Part shown: one piece after another, positions 6,938-15,778 of the stretch
How the letters are laid out: the number at the start of each line of letters is the position of its first letter
Position numbering within the stretch: position 1 is the stretch's first letter
Source of the DNA: Fictibacillus sp. FJAT-27399
Lineage (GTDB): Bacteria; Bacillota; Bacilli; Bacillales; Fictibacillaceae
DNA: 45,372 nucleotides
Reading direction: 5' to 3'
Assembly: GCF_001510655.1 (NCBI RefSeq)
Contig: NZ_LMVC01000004.1
Location: 102,084-147,455, forward strand
The notes under the pieces: generated by a model
What the model saw: only the letters and a program-made list of their open reading frames with translations
The model's database searches: none
Told to the model about the DNA's origin: nothing
Position numbers and translations under genes: made by a program

Positions 6938-9900
6938 ATGGGGAAAAAGTCCTTTACTTCAATGGGACGTTCTTTACTGGCATCAACAATGGCATTAACC
7001 GTACTTGCTTCACCAATCACTATGGATTCAGTAAAAGCGGCAGCTAAACCGCAGAAGCAGAGCAAAACAGAATCCGTTCAGCTTAGGATTCTGGGCACTA
7101 CTGATATCCACACTCATATCGCAAATTATGATTATTATAAAGACGCGGAAACAGATGAGTTCGGTTTGGCAAAAACGGCAACCCTCATTAAAAAAGCGAG
7201 AAGCGAATCTAAGAACACCCTTCTTTTTGATAACGGGGACTTGATTCAAGGTAACCCGCTCGGTGATTACAAAGCGAAAGTGGACAAGCTTGAAAACGGA
7301 GAAATGCATCCGGTCTTCAAAGCGATGAAACTATTAAAATACGATGCCGCAACTGTAGGAAACCATGAATTCAACTATGGCCTGGATTACCTTCAGGAGG
7401 TATTGGATGATGCTCCTTTCCCGTACGTGAATTCCAATGTCTTTAAAGATGATCATGATAGAAACCCTTACAACGACAAGAACTATTTCAAACCTTATAA
7501 AATTATTAAAAAGAAAGTCATTGATGCAAAAGGACATAAACAAGTCATTAAAGTCGGTGTAATCGGCGCCGTTACTCCTCAAATTACAATGTGGGATAAA
7601 TCCAACCTTGATGGAAAAGTCATCACAAAGGATATCGTCGATACGGTAAAATCCTATATTCCTAGAATGAAAAAAGATGGGGCTGACATCATTGTTGCTC
7701 TGGCGCACTCCGGAATCGGTGATGCAGACCGCAAACAGATGGAAGAGGATGCCGCCTACGACCTGACAAAAGTCAAAGGCATCGATGCGATTATTTCCGG
7801 ACACAATCACAAAACATTCCCTGGCGATTTCGCAAACCTTCCGGGTGTTGATGAAAAGAACGGAACGATTAACGGGAAGCCGGTCATCATGCCAGGAAAC
7901 TGGGGCAACCAGCTTGGCGTAATGGACCTTGGCCTTGTGAAAGTCAAAGGAAAATGGTCTATCGACAAGGCAAAGACTCAATTAAGAGCGGTTTATGACA
8001 AAGTAAACAAGAAAAGTCTCGCCAAAACTGACGAAAGCATCATTAAGGCGATCAAAAAAGACCATCAAGGCACCATTGCCTATGTCCGCCAGCCGGTAGG
8101 ACAAACAAGTGCTGATATCAACAGCTACTTCGCAATTGTCCAAGATGACCCATCCATTCAAATCGTTACGAACGCACAAAAATGGTACGTTGAAAAGCAA
8201 TTAAAAGGCACGAAGGATGAAGGTCTGCCAGTATTATCTGCAGGGGCTCCATTTAAAGCAGGGGGAAGAAACGGTGCGAACTACTACACCAATATTCCGA
8301 AAGGCACCATCGCGATTAAGAACGTCTCTGACCTTTATCTGTATCCGAACACTGTAGCGACTGTTAAAGTGAAAGGCTCTGATGTAAAAGAATGGCTCGA
8401 GATGTCAGCTGGGCAGTTCAACAAGATTGATCCGTCCAAAAAAGAAGAGCAGGCGCTTGTGAACAATGATTTCCCGACGTATAACTTTGATGTGATCGAT
8501 GGCGTTACCTATGACGTCGATGTGACACAGCCGGCGAAATATGATAAAGACGGAAATGTGATCAATGCTGATTCCAGCCGGATTAAAAATCTTCAATACA
8601 ACGGCAAGCCAATCGACAATAACCAGGAATTTATCGTTGCGACGAATAATTACCGTGCAAACGGACTGTTCCCGGGTGTGAAAAATAAAACGGCAGTCAA
8701 CCTGTATCCGGATGAAAACCGTCAAGTCATCATCGACTATATTCGTGAACGCGGCACGATTGATCCTTCTGCAGATCAAAACTGGAAGTTTGCTTCTGTA
8801 GCAGGTGAACCGAATGTAACCTTTGAATCTACACCTGACGCTCAAAAGGCAATACCGGCAGATGGAGCCATTAAATATGTCGGCCCTGCAGCAGAAGGCT
8901 TTGCGAAATATTCGTATAAACTTAAAAAGCTTGAGAACATTAATGTGCAGCTTTTAGGCATCAATGATTTCCACGGCCAGCTTGATACGTACAACTCGAA
9001 GATCAACGCAGGCGGTGCTGAATATCTTGCAGCCTACTTAAAACAGCGTGAAGCAACGAACCCGAATACGCTTTTGCTTCATGCGGGTGATGCAGTAGGA
9101 GCAAGTTCTCCGGTATCAGCTTTGCTTCAGGACGAGCCTACGATCCGCTTTTTGAACAAACTGGGCTTTGATGCTGCAACGATTGGAAATCATGAGTTTG
9201 ATGAGGGCGTAAAAGAAATGCTGCGTCTGATCCACGGTGGAAGCCATCCGAAAACAGAAGCAAAGTACGGCAAGTTTGAAGGGGCGAGCTTCCCTTATGT
9301 GGCAGCCAATGTGATTGACAAGAGCACAAACAAACCGCTTCTTGATCCTTATGTGATCAAAGAAGTGGGCGGAGCAAAAATTGGCATCATCGGTGTTGTT
9401 CTCTCTGACACGCCTAGCATCGTTATCCCAAGCGGCGTAGAAGGTGTTGAATTTACCGATGAGACAGAAGCCATCAACAAATATGCAAAAGAACTCGAAG
9501 CAAAAGGAATTAAGTCCATCGTCGTGCTTGCCCACAATCCGGCGAACTCTACAGCTGACGGACAGAATGCAACAGGCGAACTCGTGGATATGGCGAACAA
9601 AGTTGACGATGAAGTTGATGTTATGTTCGGCGGGCACAACCATGCGCTTACGAATGCAGTAGTCGACAACAAGCTTCTCGTACAATCCTATTCTTCTGGA
9701 ACCGCGTTCTCTGATGTGGATCTTGTCATCGATCCTAAAACACAGGATATCGTGAAAAAGAGCGCTGAAGTCGTAACTGTTGACCGCGGCAAAATTGCTC
9801 CGGATCCTGAAATCAAAGCATTTGTTGATAATTATGTAGCAGATGTTGCTCCAATTTTGAATGAAGAGATCGGAGACACACCTAACTACATCAGCAAAGA

Positions 9901-10435
9901 TGCTAATGCAGACGGCGAATCGGCAATGGGGAACCTCATCGCGGATTCCATGAAAGAACAGACGAAAACAGATTTCGCCTTCATGAATCCAGGCGGAGTG
10001 CGTGCAGATATTGACGCAGGAAAAATTACGTGGAAAGAAGCGTTTACCGCTCAGCCTTTCGGAAATGATCTTGTGAAAATGGATCTGACAGGTGTACAAG
10101 TAAAAAGCCTTTTGGAAGAGCAGTGGGCAGATCCGACACGTGCAAAGATCCTTCAGATTTCAGGGCTTAAGTTTACCTATGATGATTCAAAAGCGGCAGG
10201 AGATCGTATCGTGAGCATCACTCTTCCTGATGGAACTTCCATTGATCCGGCAAAAACCTATTCTGTCACAGTTAATAACTTTATGGCAGGCGGCGGAGAC
10301 GGATACACAACCTTAAAGAACGGCAAAAACTTAGCGATTGATATCGTCGATCTTGAAGCACTTGTGAAATACATTAAAGCCAAAGGTACAGTGGACCCTA
10401 AAGTTGAGGGCAGAATCACAAAACTGAACAAGTAA
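6938..10435 (+). CDS. yfkN: Secreted bifunctional 2',3'-cyclic-nucleotide phosphodiesterase / 5'-nucleotidase (YfkN type)
   Basis: The 1165-residue exported enzyme is a tandem of two calcineurin-like phosphoesterase plus 5'-nucleotidase C modules. After a signal peptide (about residues 1-34), the first, CpdB-like module has GTTDIHTHI (~52), GNHEFNYG (~141) and GHNHKTF (~290). The second, 5'-nucleotidase-like module has GINDFHGQL (~675), GNHEFDEG (~749) and GGHNHALT (~897). All metal ligands appear intact in both halves. The likely role is stepwise release of phosphate and nucleosides from extracellular nucleotides and RNA breakdown products. It is shorter than B. subtilis YfkN (about 1460 residues). 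It ends at GRITKLNK with no LPXTG or membrane anchor, so it is probably released. ATG 6938 follows AGGGGGAT. Confidence 0.9.
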   Translation: MGKKSFTSMGRSLLASTMALTVLASPITMDSVKAAAKPQKQSKTESVQLRILGTTDIHTHIANYDYYKDAETDEFGLAKTATLIKKARSESKNTLLFDNGDLIQGNPLGDYKAKVDKLENGEMHPVFKAMKLLKYDAATVGNHEFNYGLDYLQEVLDDAPFPYVNSNVFKDDHDRNPYNDKNYFKPYKIIKKKVIDAKGHKQVIKVGVIGAVTPQITMWDKSNLDGKVITKDIVDTVKSYIPRMKKDGADIIVALAHSGIGDADRKQMEEDAAYDLTKVKGIDAIISGHNHKTFPGDFANLPGVDEKNGTINGKPVIMPGNWGNQLGVMDLGLVKVKGKWSIDKAKTQLRAVYDKVNKKSLAKTDESIIKAIKKDHQGTIAYVRQPVGQTSADINSYFAIVQDDPSIQIVTNAQKWYVEKQLKGTKDEGLPVLSAGAPFKAGGRNGANYYTNIPKGTIAIKNVSDLYLYPNTVATVKVKGSDVKEWLEMSAGQFNKIDPSKKEEQALVNNDFPTYNFDVIDGVTYDVDVTQPAKYDKDGNVINADSSRIKNLQYNGKPIDNNQEFIVATNNYRANGLFPGVKNKTAVNLYPDENRQVIIDYIRERGTIDPSADQNWKFASVAGEPNVTFESTPDAQKAIPADGAIKYVGPAAEGFAKYSYKLKKLENINVQLLGINDFHGQLDTYNSKINAGGAEYLAAYLKQREATNPNTLLLHAGDAVGASSPVSALLQDEPTIRFLNKLGFDAATIGNHEFDEGVKEMLRLIHGGSHPKTEAKYGKFEGASFPYVAANVIDKSTNKPLLDPYVIKEVGGAKIGIIGVVLSDTPSIVIPSGVEGVEFTDETEAINKYAKELEAKGIKSIVVLAHNPANSTADGQNATGELVDMANKVDDEVDVMFGGHNHALTNAVVDNKLLVQSYSSGTAFSDVDLVIDPKTQDIVKKSAEVVTVDRGKIAPDPEIKAFVDNYVADVAPILNEEIGDTPNYISKDANADGESAMGNLIADSMKEQTKTDFAFMNPGGVRADIDAGKITWKEAFTAQPFGNDLVKMDLTGVQVKSLLEEQWADPTRAKILQISGLKFTYDDSKAAGDRIVSITLPDGTSIDPAKTYSVTVNNFMAGGGDGYTTLKNGKNLAIDIVDLEALVKYIKAKGTVDPKVEGRITKLNK

Positions 10436-10452
10436 ACAGTATCAAGCCAGAC

Positions 10453-10494
10453 CAGCTTAAGCCTTCTCATGGGGAGGGATTAAGCTGTTTTTTT
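10453..10494 (+). terminator. Terminator of yfkN
   Basis: CAGCTTAA (10453-10460) pairs with TTAAGCTG (10480-10487), with an inner CCTTCTC/GGGAGG pairing, followed by seven T. Confidence 0.85.
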
Positions 10495-10519
10495 GTTCCG
10501 CAGTCTATTCCTTTATTTG

Positions 10520-10528
10520 TGATATAAT
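10520..10528 (+). promoter_or_regulatory. Extended -10 promoter of the membrane histidine kinase
   Basis: TG-A-TATAAT at 10520-10528 is a perfect extended -10 box, 41 bp before the start codon. Confidence 0.6.
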
Positions 10529-10569
10529 CCAGTTGTTGGAGTGATTACTAGAACAAAGGAGCCGGAATA

Positions 10570-12162
10570 GTGAATGGTTTTACAGAAGATCCATTAAGTT
10601 TAATTAAAAAAAGAAATACGCTCCTTTACAAATTGCTATGGGGATTCTTTGTTATTGATGTTCTCTTTGATTATATTTTCGACCGCGACATTGTTTCGGT
10701 CATGTTTCCGTTAGGCTTTGGCATTGGAGGCTTTATTACCTTTTTTGCTGTATGGAACCGCATGCCTGTTTTTTCAATGTATCTCACCGTTACGGGTATT
10801 TTTGCTTTTTTGTTCTGCTTAATATCCGTGCAGCCTGTTTTGGTCAACTATCTTTACATCTGGTTTTGCCTTTTGCTGAGCACGTTTTACAGCCAATATA
10901 AAGTCATTATTTATTCTGGTGTTTTGTCAGTAGCCATGTCTACTTATTTCTTTTTTACGGATCGGGCGCTTTTTTCCTCGGTTGAAGACTTTGATTTGGT
11001 CTTTATCCTGTTGTTGCTCGTTTTCTTAACGGTTTTCTTTGTACTGTCCACTCAGTTTACGGAAAAGCTTCGGATGAAAGCAGAGAACAGGGAAAGGCAT
11101 ACAGCCAGCCAGCTGCTTGAATCGAAAGAATATTTTCATTCCATCTTTTCACAGACAGCTGATGCCATCCTCGTTCAAAACCTGGAAGGTGATGCACTGG
11201 CAGTGAACCGGGCGTTCATTGAGCTTTACGGATGGAAGGAAGAAGAGGTGCTGAAAAAGCCTTTTCAGCATTTTCCAGCTACGCAAAAGCAGCTGATAGG
11301 GGAAGTGTTTGAAAGAATTATTAAAGGAGATGCAGTTTCTGGCTATGAAATAGTCAATCAAAAGAAAACAGAAGAACTGTTTCCGGTCTCTGTCACCTTT
11401 TCTCCGATACGCAACCCTGATGGCACGATTAAAGCCATAGCCGGAATTTACCGTGATATTACGGAAACGAAGCGGACAGAAGAACTGATCGTCCAATCCG
11501 AAAAGCTTTCCGTCATCGGTCAGCTGGCTGCAGGTGTAGCCCATGAAATCCGTAATCCGCTGGCTATTCTGTCAGGGTTTGTTCAGTTTATGAGGGAGGA
11601 GCATATCTCCGATGAGTACACGAATATCATGCTGGCGGAGATTAATAGGATGAACCAGATTTTAGAGGAATACATGCAGCTGGCGAAAGTGAAGCAGTTT
11701 ACGTTTGAGGAAGTCGATTTGTCTGGGCTTGTAAAAGAAACCTTGCTGCTGATGGAGGCATATGCCAGCCTCTCTAATATTTCTATAATTTGCGGGATTC
11801 AAGATGTGGGCTGCCTGATCAGAGGTGATTCCAACTCCTTGAAACAAGTTTTCATCAATCTGATTAAAAACGCAGTGGAAGCATCCGCACATGGAAGCCA
11901 GGTTGAAGTTTCGGTCAAACGGACAAGTGAAGGCTACGCAATTATTGAAGTAAAAGATGAAGGACATGGCCTCGAAAAGGATCAGCTGAAAAAGCTGGGG
12001 GAACCATTCTTTACAACAAAAGATATGGGAACCGGGCTCGGGCTGATGGTAAGTTTTAAAATTATAGAACAGCATAACGGAGAGGTAACTGTAACAAGTG
12101 AACCGAATAAAGGGACAATCTTTTCGGTTAAACTGCCGGAACTTTCAAGAAAAAGCTCCTGA
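10570..12162 (+). CDS. Membrane PAS-domain sensor histidine kinase (sporulation-kinase-like)
   Basis: The 530-residue protein has five or six N-terminal membrane helices (about residues 18-165). A PAS domain follows (about 185-305, with SIFSQTADAILVQN and ending GIYRDITETKRTEE), then a HisKA domain with GVAHEIRNPLAILSGF and phospho-acceptor His325. The ATPase domain has N-box NLIKNAVEA, G1 DEGHGL and G2 GTGLGL motifs. The architecture resembles Bacillus sporulation kinases such as KinB, KinC and KinD, which feed phosphate to Spo0F or Spo0A. No response regulator lies nearby, so it is an orphan kinase; Spo0F as partner is inference. The start is GTG at 10570, with AAAGGAG 9 bases upstream. Confidence 0.85.
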   Translation: MNGFTEDPLSLIKKRNTLLYKLLWGFFVIDVLFDYIFDRDIVSVMFPLGFGIGGFITFFAVWNRMPVFSMYLTVTGIFAFLFCLISVQPVLVNYLYIWFCLLLSTFYSQYKVIIYSGVLSVAMSTYFFFTDRALFSSVEDFDLVFILLLLVFLTVFFVLSTQFTEKLRMKAENRERHTASQLLESKEYFHSIFSQTADAILVQNLEGDALAVNRAFIELYGWKEEEVLKKPFQHFPATQKQLIGEVFERIIKGDAVSGYEIVNQKKTEELFPVSVTFSPIRNPDGTIKAIAGIYRDITETKRTEELIVQSEKLSVIGQLAAGVAHEIRNPLAILSGFVQFMREEHISDEYTNIMLAEINRMNQILEEYMQLAKVKQFTFEEVDLSGLVKETLLLMEAYASLSNISIICGIQDVGCLIRGDSNSLKQVFINLIKNAVEASAHGSQVEVSVKRTSEGYAIIEVKDEGHGLEKDQLKKLGEPFFTTKDMGTGLGLMVSFKIIEQHNGEVTVTSEPNKGTIFSVKLPELSRKSS

Positions 12163-12184
12163 CTGTACAGCCAGGAGCTTTTTA
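12152..12184 (+). terminator. Terminator overlapping the kinase stop codon
   Basis: AAGCTCCTG pairs with CAGGAGCTT around an eight-base loop, followed by T. The stop codon TGA (12160-12162) lies in the left arm. Confidence 0.85.
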
Positions 12185-12235
12185 ATGCAAAGAAGGGTAT
12201 ACTATCCAGATTTTTCGTACCTAACCCTAGTGTAT

Positions 12236-12799
12236 TTATTGCTCATACCCATCAACGACAACATCGAGCTTTCCGGTTTCCGGATCAATGACGAGGCCGT
12301 GGACGCTGACTGTCTCAGGAAGCAGCGGGTGGTGCTTCACCATGCTTACGCTGCCTTTTACAGCATCTTCTACGTTATCGAACCCTCTCAGCCATTGATT
12401 GAAATCCATGCCGGAGTATTTTAGGGTGTTGAGTGTTTCTTCTTTTATTCCCTGGTCTTTCATTTTTCCAATAAAATCAGCGGGATCAAGGGCACTCATT
12501 CCGCAATCGTGATGGCCGATGACACAGACTTCTGATGCCTTCAGGGCATAGATGGCGACAAGGATGCTTCGCATGACACTGCCAAAAGGATGCGCAATAA
12601 TAGCACCAGCGGTTTTGATGATCTTAACGTCTCCATTTTTTATATTCATGGCCTGTGGAAGCAATTCCGTCAGCCTTGTATCCATGCAGGAAATAATAAC
12701 AAGTCTTTTTTCTGGAAACTTCGTCGCCTGGTACTTTTTGTATTCTTTGTTTTCCACGAATTGTTCATTGTACTCTAAAATTTCATTCAAAATTGCCAT
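12236..12799 (-). CDS. Beta-class carbonic anhydrase
   Basis: The 187-residue cytoplasmic enzyme interconverts CO2 and bicarbonate. Zinc ligands and catalytic residues of the beta class are visible: Cys-x-Asp-x-Arg in ISCMDTRL (residues 36-43), and His-x-x-Cys in VIGHHDCGM (near 92-100). Length and pattern fit the small Bacillus group related to YtiB. The start ATG at 12799 follows GAAAGGAAG. A likely promoter is at 12834-12861. The gene converges on the histidine kinase and shares the intergenic region after it. Confidence 0.9.
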   Translation of the reverse strand: MAILNEILEYNEQFVENKEYKKYQATKFPEKRLVIISCMDTRLTELLPQAMNIKNGDVKIIKTAGAIIAHPFGSVMRSILVAIYALKASEVCVIGHHDCGMSALDPADFIGKMKDQGIKEETLNTLKYSGMDFNQWLRGFDNVEDAVKGSVSMVKHHPLLPETVSVHGLVIDPETGKLDVVVDGYEQ

Positions 12800-12833
12800 G
12801 TTTATCTTCCTTTCAAAAAAACTCTTTTTTACT

Positions 12834-12861
12834 ATTTTATCGAAATATCTTCATAAATCAA
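12834..12861 (-). promoter_or_regulatory. Sigma-A-type promoter of carbonic anhydrase
   Basis: On the minus strand, TTGATT (12856-12861), 16 bp and TAAAAT (12834-12839) make a good housekeeping promoter 35 bp before the start. Confidence 0.55.
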
Positions 12862-13174
12862 ATTTCAAAAGTTTTAATTAGACGAAACAAGCGTGTTATC
12901 GATAAAAAAACAGGCTGAAATATTGTCAGAAGGGATAACTCTTTCAGGAATGGTTCGTTTTTTGTTGGACAACGCAAAGATATGTAGGAAAAAAACAAGC
13001 AAACGAAGCACATTGTGACAAACATTTCCTTTTCCACTCCGTATAATCAAGCTATCAAGAACATATGATAGTAAGTTGTTAAAGCATCATGTCAGGAAGA
13101 AAGGGGGACAGGCTCAAAGCAAGGCTGGCAATCCATTAAAATAGATTTACTATTAAAAAGGGGGATGTACGGAT
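12862..13174. other. AT-rich intergenic stretch
   Basis: The stretch holds the upstream region of the small gene at 13175. A TATAAT lies at 13042-13047, but the nearest TTGTGA (13013-13018) is 23 bp away, too far for a normal pair. I see no RNA gene or convincing small frame. Confidence 0.4.
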
Positions 13175-13411
13175 ATGGAACAATCTGTGTATTTAATAGC
13201 CATTATTCTATTTACGGTGAATGTGATGTTTCAGAAGGCGGTTTCCTTGATGATCACCAGGGTGGAGCAAGCCGTTCTTGCGAAAGAGCAGAAATACCGG
13301 GTTGCGAACCTGCTGGCTAAAGCGGTGAAAAAGAAAGAACGTCCGCTCTTCAAACCAATCAACAACTATAAACAAGAACGCCGTAAAGTGAAGTGGATAG
13401 ATACTTCTTAA
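13175..13411 (+). CDS. Small membrane protein, function unknown
   Basis: The 78-residue protein has one N-terminal membrane helix (about residues 5-25). A strongly basic cytoplasmic tail follows, with KKKERPLFKP, KQERRKVKW and ten or more Lys/Arg in the last 35 residues. I do not recognise the family. A single helix plus a basic tail suggests membrane anchoring with contact to acidic partners or nucleic acid; this is inference. ATG 13175 follows AAAAAGGGGG. A second tiny frame (13454-13591) with its own ribosome site follows after 42 bases, before a terminator, so the two are probably one transcript. Confidence 0.65.
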   Translation: MEQSVYLIAIILFTVNVMFQKAVSLMITRVEQAVLAKEQKYRVANLLAKAVKKKERPLFKPINNYKQERRKVKWIDTS

Positions 13412-13453
13412 CCAATTCGGTATTAGAAAATTTAAATCGAGGGGAGAGGGTAA

Positions 13454-13591
13454 ATGATATTATTAAGGATGGCAAAATACTACTTAGTAATACTTAAAGA
13501 GATCGATGAACGGGAAAGGTATTCTGCTGGCAGATCCAAAAGTCTATTAAAACGGATAATTCATAGGGTTTCTCGGCCTGGATCACCGTGA
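13454..13591 (+). CDS. Small basic peptide, function unknown
   Basis: The 45-codon frame starts at ATG 13454, after a strong GAGGGGAGAGGG, and ends at TGA 13589-13591. The product is basic, with a hydrophobic N-terminal third (MILLRMAKYYLVILK) and an Arg/Lys/Ser-rich rest ending in HRVSRPGSP. It is most likely co-transcribed with the gene at 13175. It ends 41 bases before the terminator at 13632. I do not recognise a family. The strong ribosome site and operon position are the only evidence that it is real. Confidence 0.5.
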   Translation: MILLRMAKYYLVILKEIDERERYSAGRSKSLLKRIIHRVSRPGSP

Positions 13592-13631
13592 ATCATTGTG
13601 AATTTCAATAATAAATGTGCGGAGTATGTCG

Positions 13632-13659
13632 GGCAGTCTCTTTAAGACTGTCTTTTTTT
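13632..13659 (+). terminator. Terminator of the two small genes
   Basis: GGCAGTCT (13632-13639) pairs with AGACTGTC (13645-13652), followed by seven T. Confidence 0.88.
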
Positions 13660-13674
13660 CGTGGAGAAAAAATG

Positions 13675-13683
13675 TGTTACTAT
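13675..13683 (+). promoter_or_regulatory. Extended -10 promoter of ywdI
   Basis: TG-T-TACTAT at 13675-13683 is an extended -10 box just after the preceding terminator and 40 bp before the ywdI start. Confidence 0.45.
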
Positions 13684-13722
13684 AAGTACAGCAAAGAAGG
13701 TTTATCGGAAGGAGAGCAAATC

Positions 13723-14001
13723 ATGAGTATTTCCGTTCGCCATATCATTACGTTGATGGAAAAGCATATGACAGAACTAAAGCAGCTCCCGGAGAGTTCG
13801 CCAAAAATAAAGGAGAACGCGGCCGCCATTAAGACACTCTGCGATCTCATGCTGGATTCTGACAGCACCAGAGAAGACAGCCAGTGGGTGCCGCCCTCCC
13901 CTATTTCTGCTCCACCTGGATTTACAGGCACACTGCCTAAACAGAATAAGAAGATGGACGATGATGAAGAGGGCAACGGCGATTCCATTTTTGATTTCTA
14001 G
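13723..14001 (+). CDS. ywdI: YwdI family protein (DUF5327)
   Basis: The 92-residue soluble protein has an N-terminal helical half starting MSISVRHIITLMEKHM. The C-terminal half is Pro/Ser-rich and then acidic, ending DDDEEGNGDSIFDF. Size, sequence style and the nearby ywdK and gerQ agree with B. subtilis YwdI, whose function is unknown. The ATG at 13723 is chosen because GGAAGGAGAG lies 7 bases upstream. The open frame continues upstream to 13615 through the promoter and terminator, which is not credible as coding. Confidence 0.75.
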   Translation: MSISVRHIITLMEKHMTELKQLPESSPKIKENAAAIKTLCDLMLDSDSTREDSQWVPPSPISAPPGFTGTLPKQNKKMDDDEEGNGDSIFDF

Positions 14002-14011
14002 ACAACAGAAA

Positions 14012-14048
14012 AACAGGCTTATCCTTAACGGATGAAGCCTGTTTTTTT
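14012..14048. terminator. Bidirectional terminator between ywdI and the alpha-glucosidase
   Basis: AACAGGCTT (14012-14020) pairs with AAGCCTGTT (14035-14043), with eight T on the right and A-rich sequence on the left. The genes on both sides converge on it. Confidence 0.88.
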
Positions 14049-15676
14049 TATAGTTGATATATTCTTGCTTCATGAGGCTGCAGAACGTTTTGGCCGCTGA
14101 TCGCCGTATAGTTTCCGAGAATCAGATTATCTTCGTTCACAGTTAGGGATGCTGGAAGAGAGAATGAGCTGGGCTCATCGCTGTGATTCAGCATGATCAG
14201 CCATGTCACACCGTTAAGGCTTCTGCTGTAGATGTACAGGTTTGCATCACCCTCTGACAAATCCTTATAGTCGCCATAAACCATCACATCGTGTTCTTTT
14301 CGCAAAGAAATCAGCTTCTGATAGAAATAAAAAACGGAATTGGGATCATTCAGAGCGTTTTCAACATTGATCTCTTTATAATTAGGGTTCATATTAAGCC
14401 AGGGTTTTCCTTCACTAAAGCCGGCATTCTCTGATGAGTTCCATTGCATAGGAGTCCTGGAATTATCGCGGCTTAACGGCTGAAGCTCATGCAGCACTTC
14501 CTGAGGATCCCTGCCTTTGCTCGTTTCTTCCTCATATTTATTTTTCATCGCGATATCATGATATTCACCGATCGTATCAAACCTTAAACCGGTCATACCG
14601 ATTTCTTCACCTTGAAATATATAAGGCATTCCCGGCAGTGTATGAACCATGGCGGCAAGTAATTTAGCTGATTCGATTCGGTATTCTTTGTCGTTTCCGT
14701 AGCGTGTCACTTGCCGGGTATGATCATGATTGTTCAGGAATTGAGAGTTCCACCCTTTCCCATGCAGGCCATCGTACCATGTTTGCTGAATTTCCTTGTA
14801 GCGGAGCATGTCCCAGGAGGGCATGTCGTCAGCTACTTGAAAGTGAAACAATGTGTTCAGCTCATGCCGGTCTTCGCCAACATACTTTAAGCCATCTTCA
14901 GGTGTAACGAACGGAATCTCTCCGACCGTCATTGCATCATAGTGGCGCAGTACTTTTTCATTCATTTCTTGCAGAAAGTCATGAATGCCAGAGTTATTTC
15001 CTAGGTAATCAATGTTCTCAGGATGGTCAGAATCCGGAAAACCTTTTTGCTTTGCCAGAAGGTTGATTACGTCCATACGGAATCCATCTATTCCTTTATC
15101 AAGCCAAAATTTCATCATGCTGTAGATCTCTTCTCTTACTTCAGGGTTTTCCCAATTCAAATCCGGCTGCTGAACGGCAAAAGAGTGCATATAATATTGA
15201 TCTGTTTTTTCATCAAGTTCCCATACAGAAGGAGAAAAATAAGAGCGCCAATTGTTCGGTTCCCGGCCGTTTACCGCATCCTTCCAGATGTACCAGTCTC
15301 TCTTCGGGTTATCCTTTGATGAACGCGACTCGATGAACCATGGATGCTGATCGGAGGTATGGTTCACAACAAGGTCCATGATGAGTTTCAGTCCTCTGCT
15401 GTGAGCTTCGTTAAGCAATCTCTCCCACGTCTCCATCGTTCCTGCTTTCTTCATGACTGATCGGTAGTCTGAGATGTCATAGCCGTTGTCCAAATCAGGA
15501 GATTCATAGATTGGATTAAGCCAGATTACATCTGCCCCAAGTTTTTTAATATAGTCCATTTTTTGAATGACGCCTTCCAGATCGCCGTAGCCATCTCCGT
15601 CTGTATCGAAAAAACTGCGCCAGTAGACCTGATAGACGATAGCTTCTTTCCACCATGTTCTTTTCAAAACGCTCAC
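14048..15676 (-). CDS. malL: GH13 alpha-glucosidase (oligo-1,6-glucosidase type)
   Basis: The 542-residue cytoplasmic glycoside hydrolase hydrolyses terminal glucose from alpha-glucosides. GH13 regions are in order: DLVVNHTS (~101-108), GFRMDVIN with nucleophile Asp202, acid/base Glu253 in MTVGEIPF, and NNHDHTR with Asp318. The loop DTDGDGYGD (24-32) is the calcium site of this subfamily. Val203, right after the nucleophile, is the residue seen in enzymes that prefer alpha-1,6 bonds, whereas maltases have Thr or Ala. Trehalose-6-phosphate hydrolase also has Val here, so the substrate is not fully settled. The GTG start at 15676 overlaps the TGA of an upstream tail (GTGA), a sign of an older operon whose first gene has been lost. 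Confidence 0.87.
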   Translation of the reverse strand: MSVLKRTWWKEAIVYQVYWRSFFDTDGDGYGDLEGVIQKMDYIKKLGADVIWLNPIYESPDLDNGYDISDYRSVMKKAGTMETWERLLNEAHSRGLKLIMDLVVNHTSDQHPWFIESRSSKDNPKRDWYIWKDAVNGREPNNWRSYFSPSVWELDEKTDQYYMHSFAVQQPDLNWENPEVREEIYSMMKFWLDKGIDGFRMDVINLLAKQKGFPDSDHPENIDYLGNNSGIHDFLQEMNEKVLRHYDAMTVGEIPFVTPEDGLKYVGEDRHELNTLFHFQVADDMPSWDMLRYKEIQQTWYDGLHGKGWNSQFLNNHDHTRQVTRYGNDKEYRIESAKLLAAMVHTLPGMPYIFQGEEIGMTGLRFDTIGEYHDIAMKNKYEEETSKGRDPQEVLHELQPLSRDNSRTPMQWNSSENAGFSEGKPWLNMNPNYKEINVENALNDPNSVFYFYQKLISLRKEHDVMVYGDYKDLSEGDANLYIYSRSLNGVTWLIMLNHSDEPSSFSLPASLTVNEDNLILGNYTAISGQNVLQPHEARIYQL

Positions 15677-15778
15677 CCTTTCCTCTCCTTTTTCTTTATT
15701 ATGAAGGAAGTCTCGCCGCCTGGAAAGCCATTTGGTGAACGGCGGATGTCTTCTGGATTTAATTTCTCCAAACCTTCC
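15673..15778 (-). pseudogene. Possible 3' remnant of a gene upstream of the alpha-glucosidase
   Basis: An open minus-strand frame of about 35 codons runs to a TGA that overlaps the alpha-glucosidase GTG. It ends NGFPGGETSFIIKKKERKG. Its upstream side is cut at 15779, where repeat copy C begins. The overlap looks like translational coupling, so this may be the C-terminus of a lost operon gene. I cannot identify the family. Chance is possible. Confidence 0.35.

Noticed and set aside
9116-10099. Long minus-strand open frame inside yfkN
   Set aside because: It is a codon-usage shadow of a well supported gene and has unusual Cys/His/Phe-rich composition.
13087-13140. A 16-codon peptide before the small membrane gene
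   Set aside because: There is no Shine-Dalgarno sequence, and the composition is that of ordinary leader DNA.
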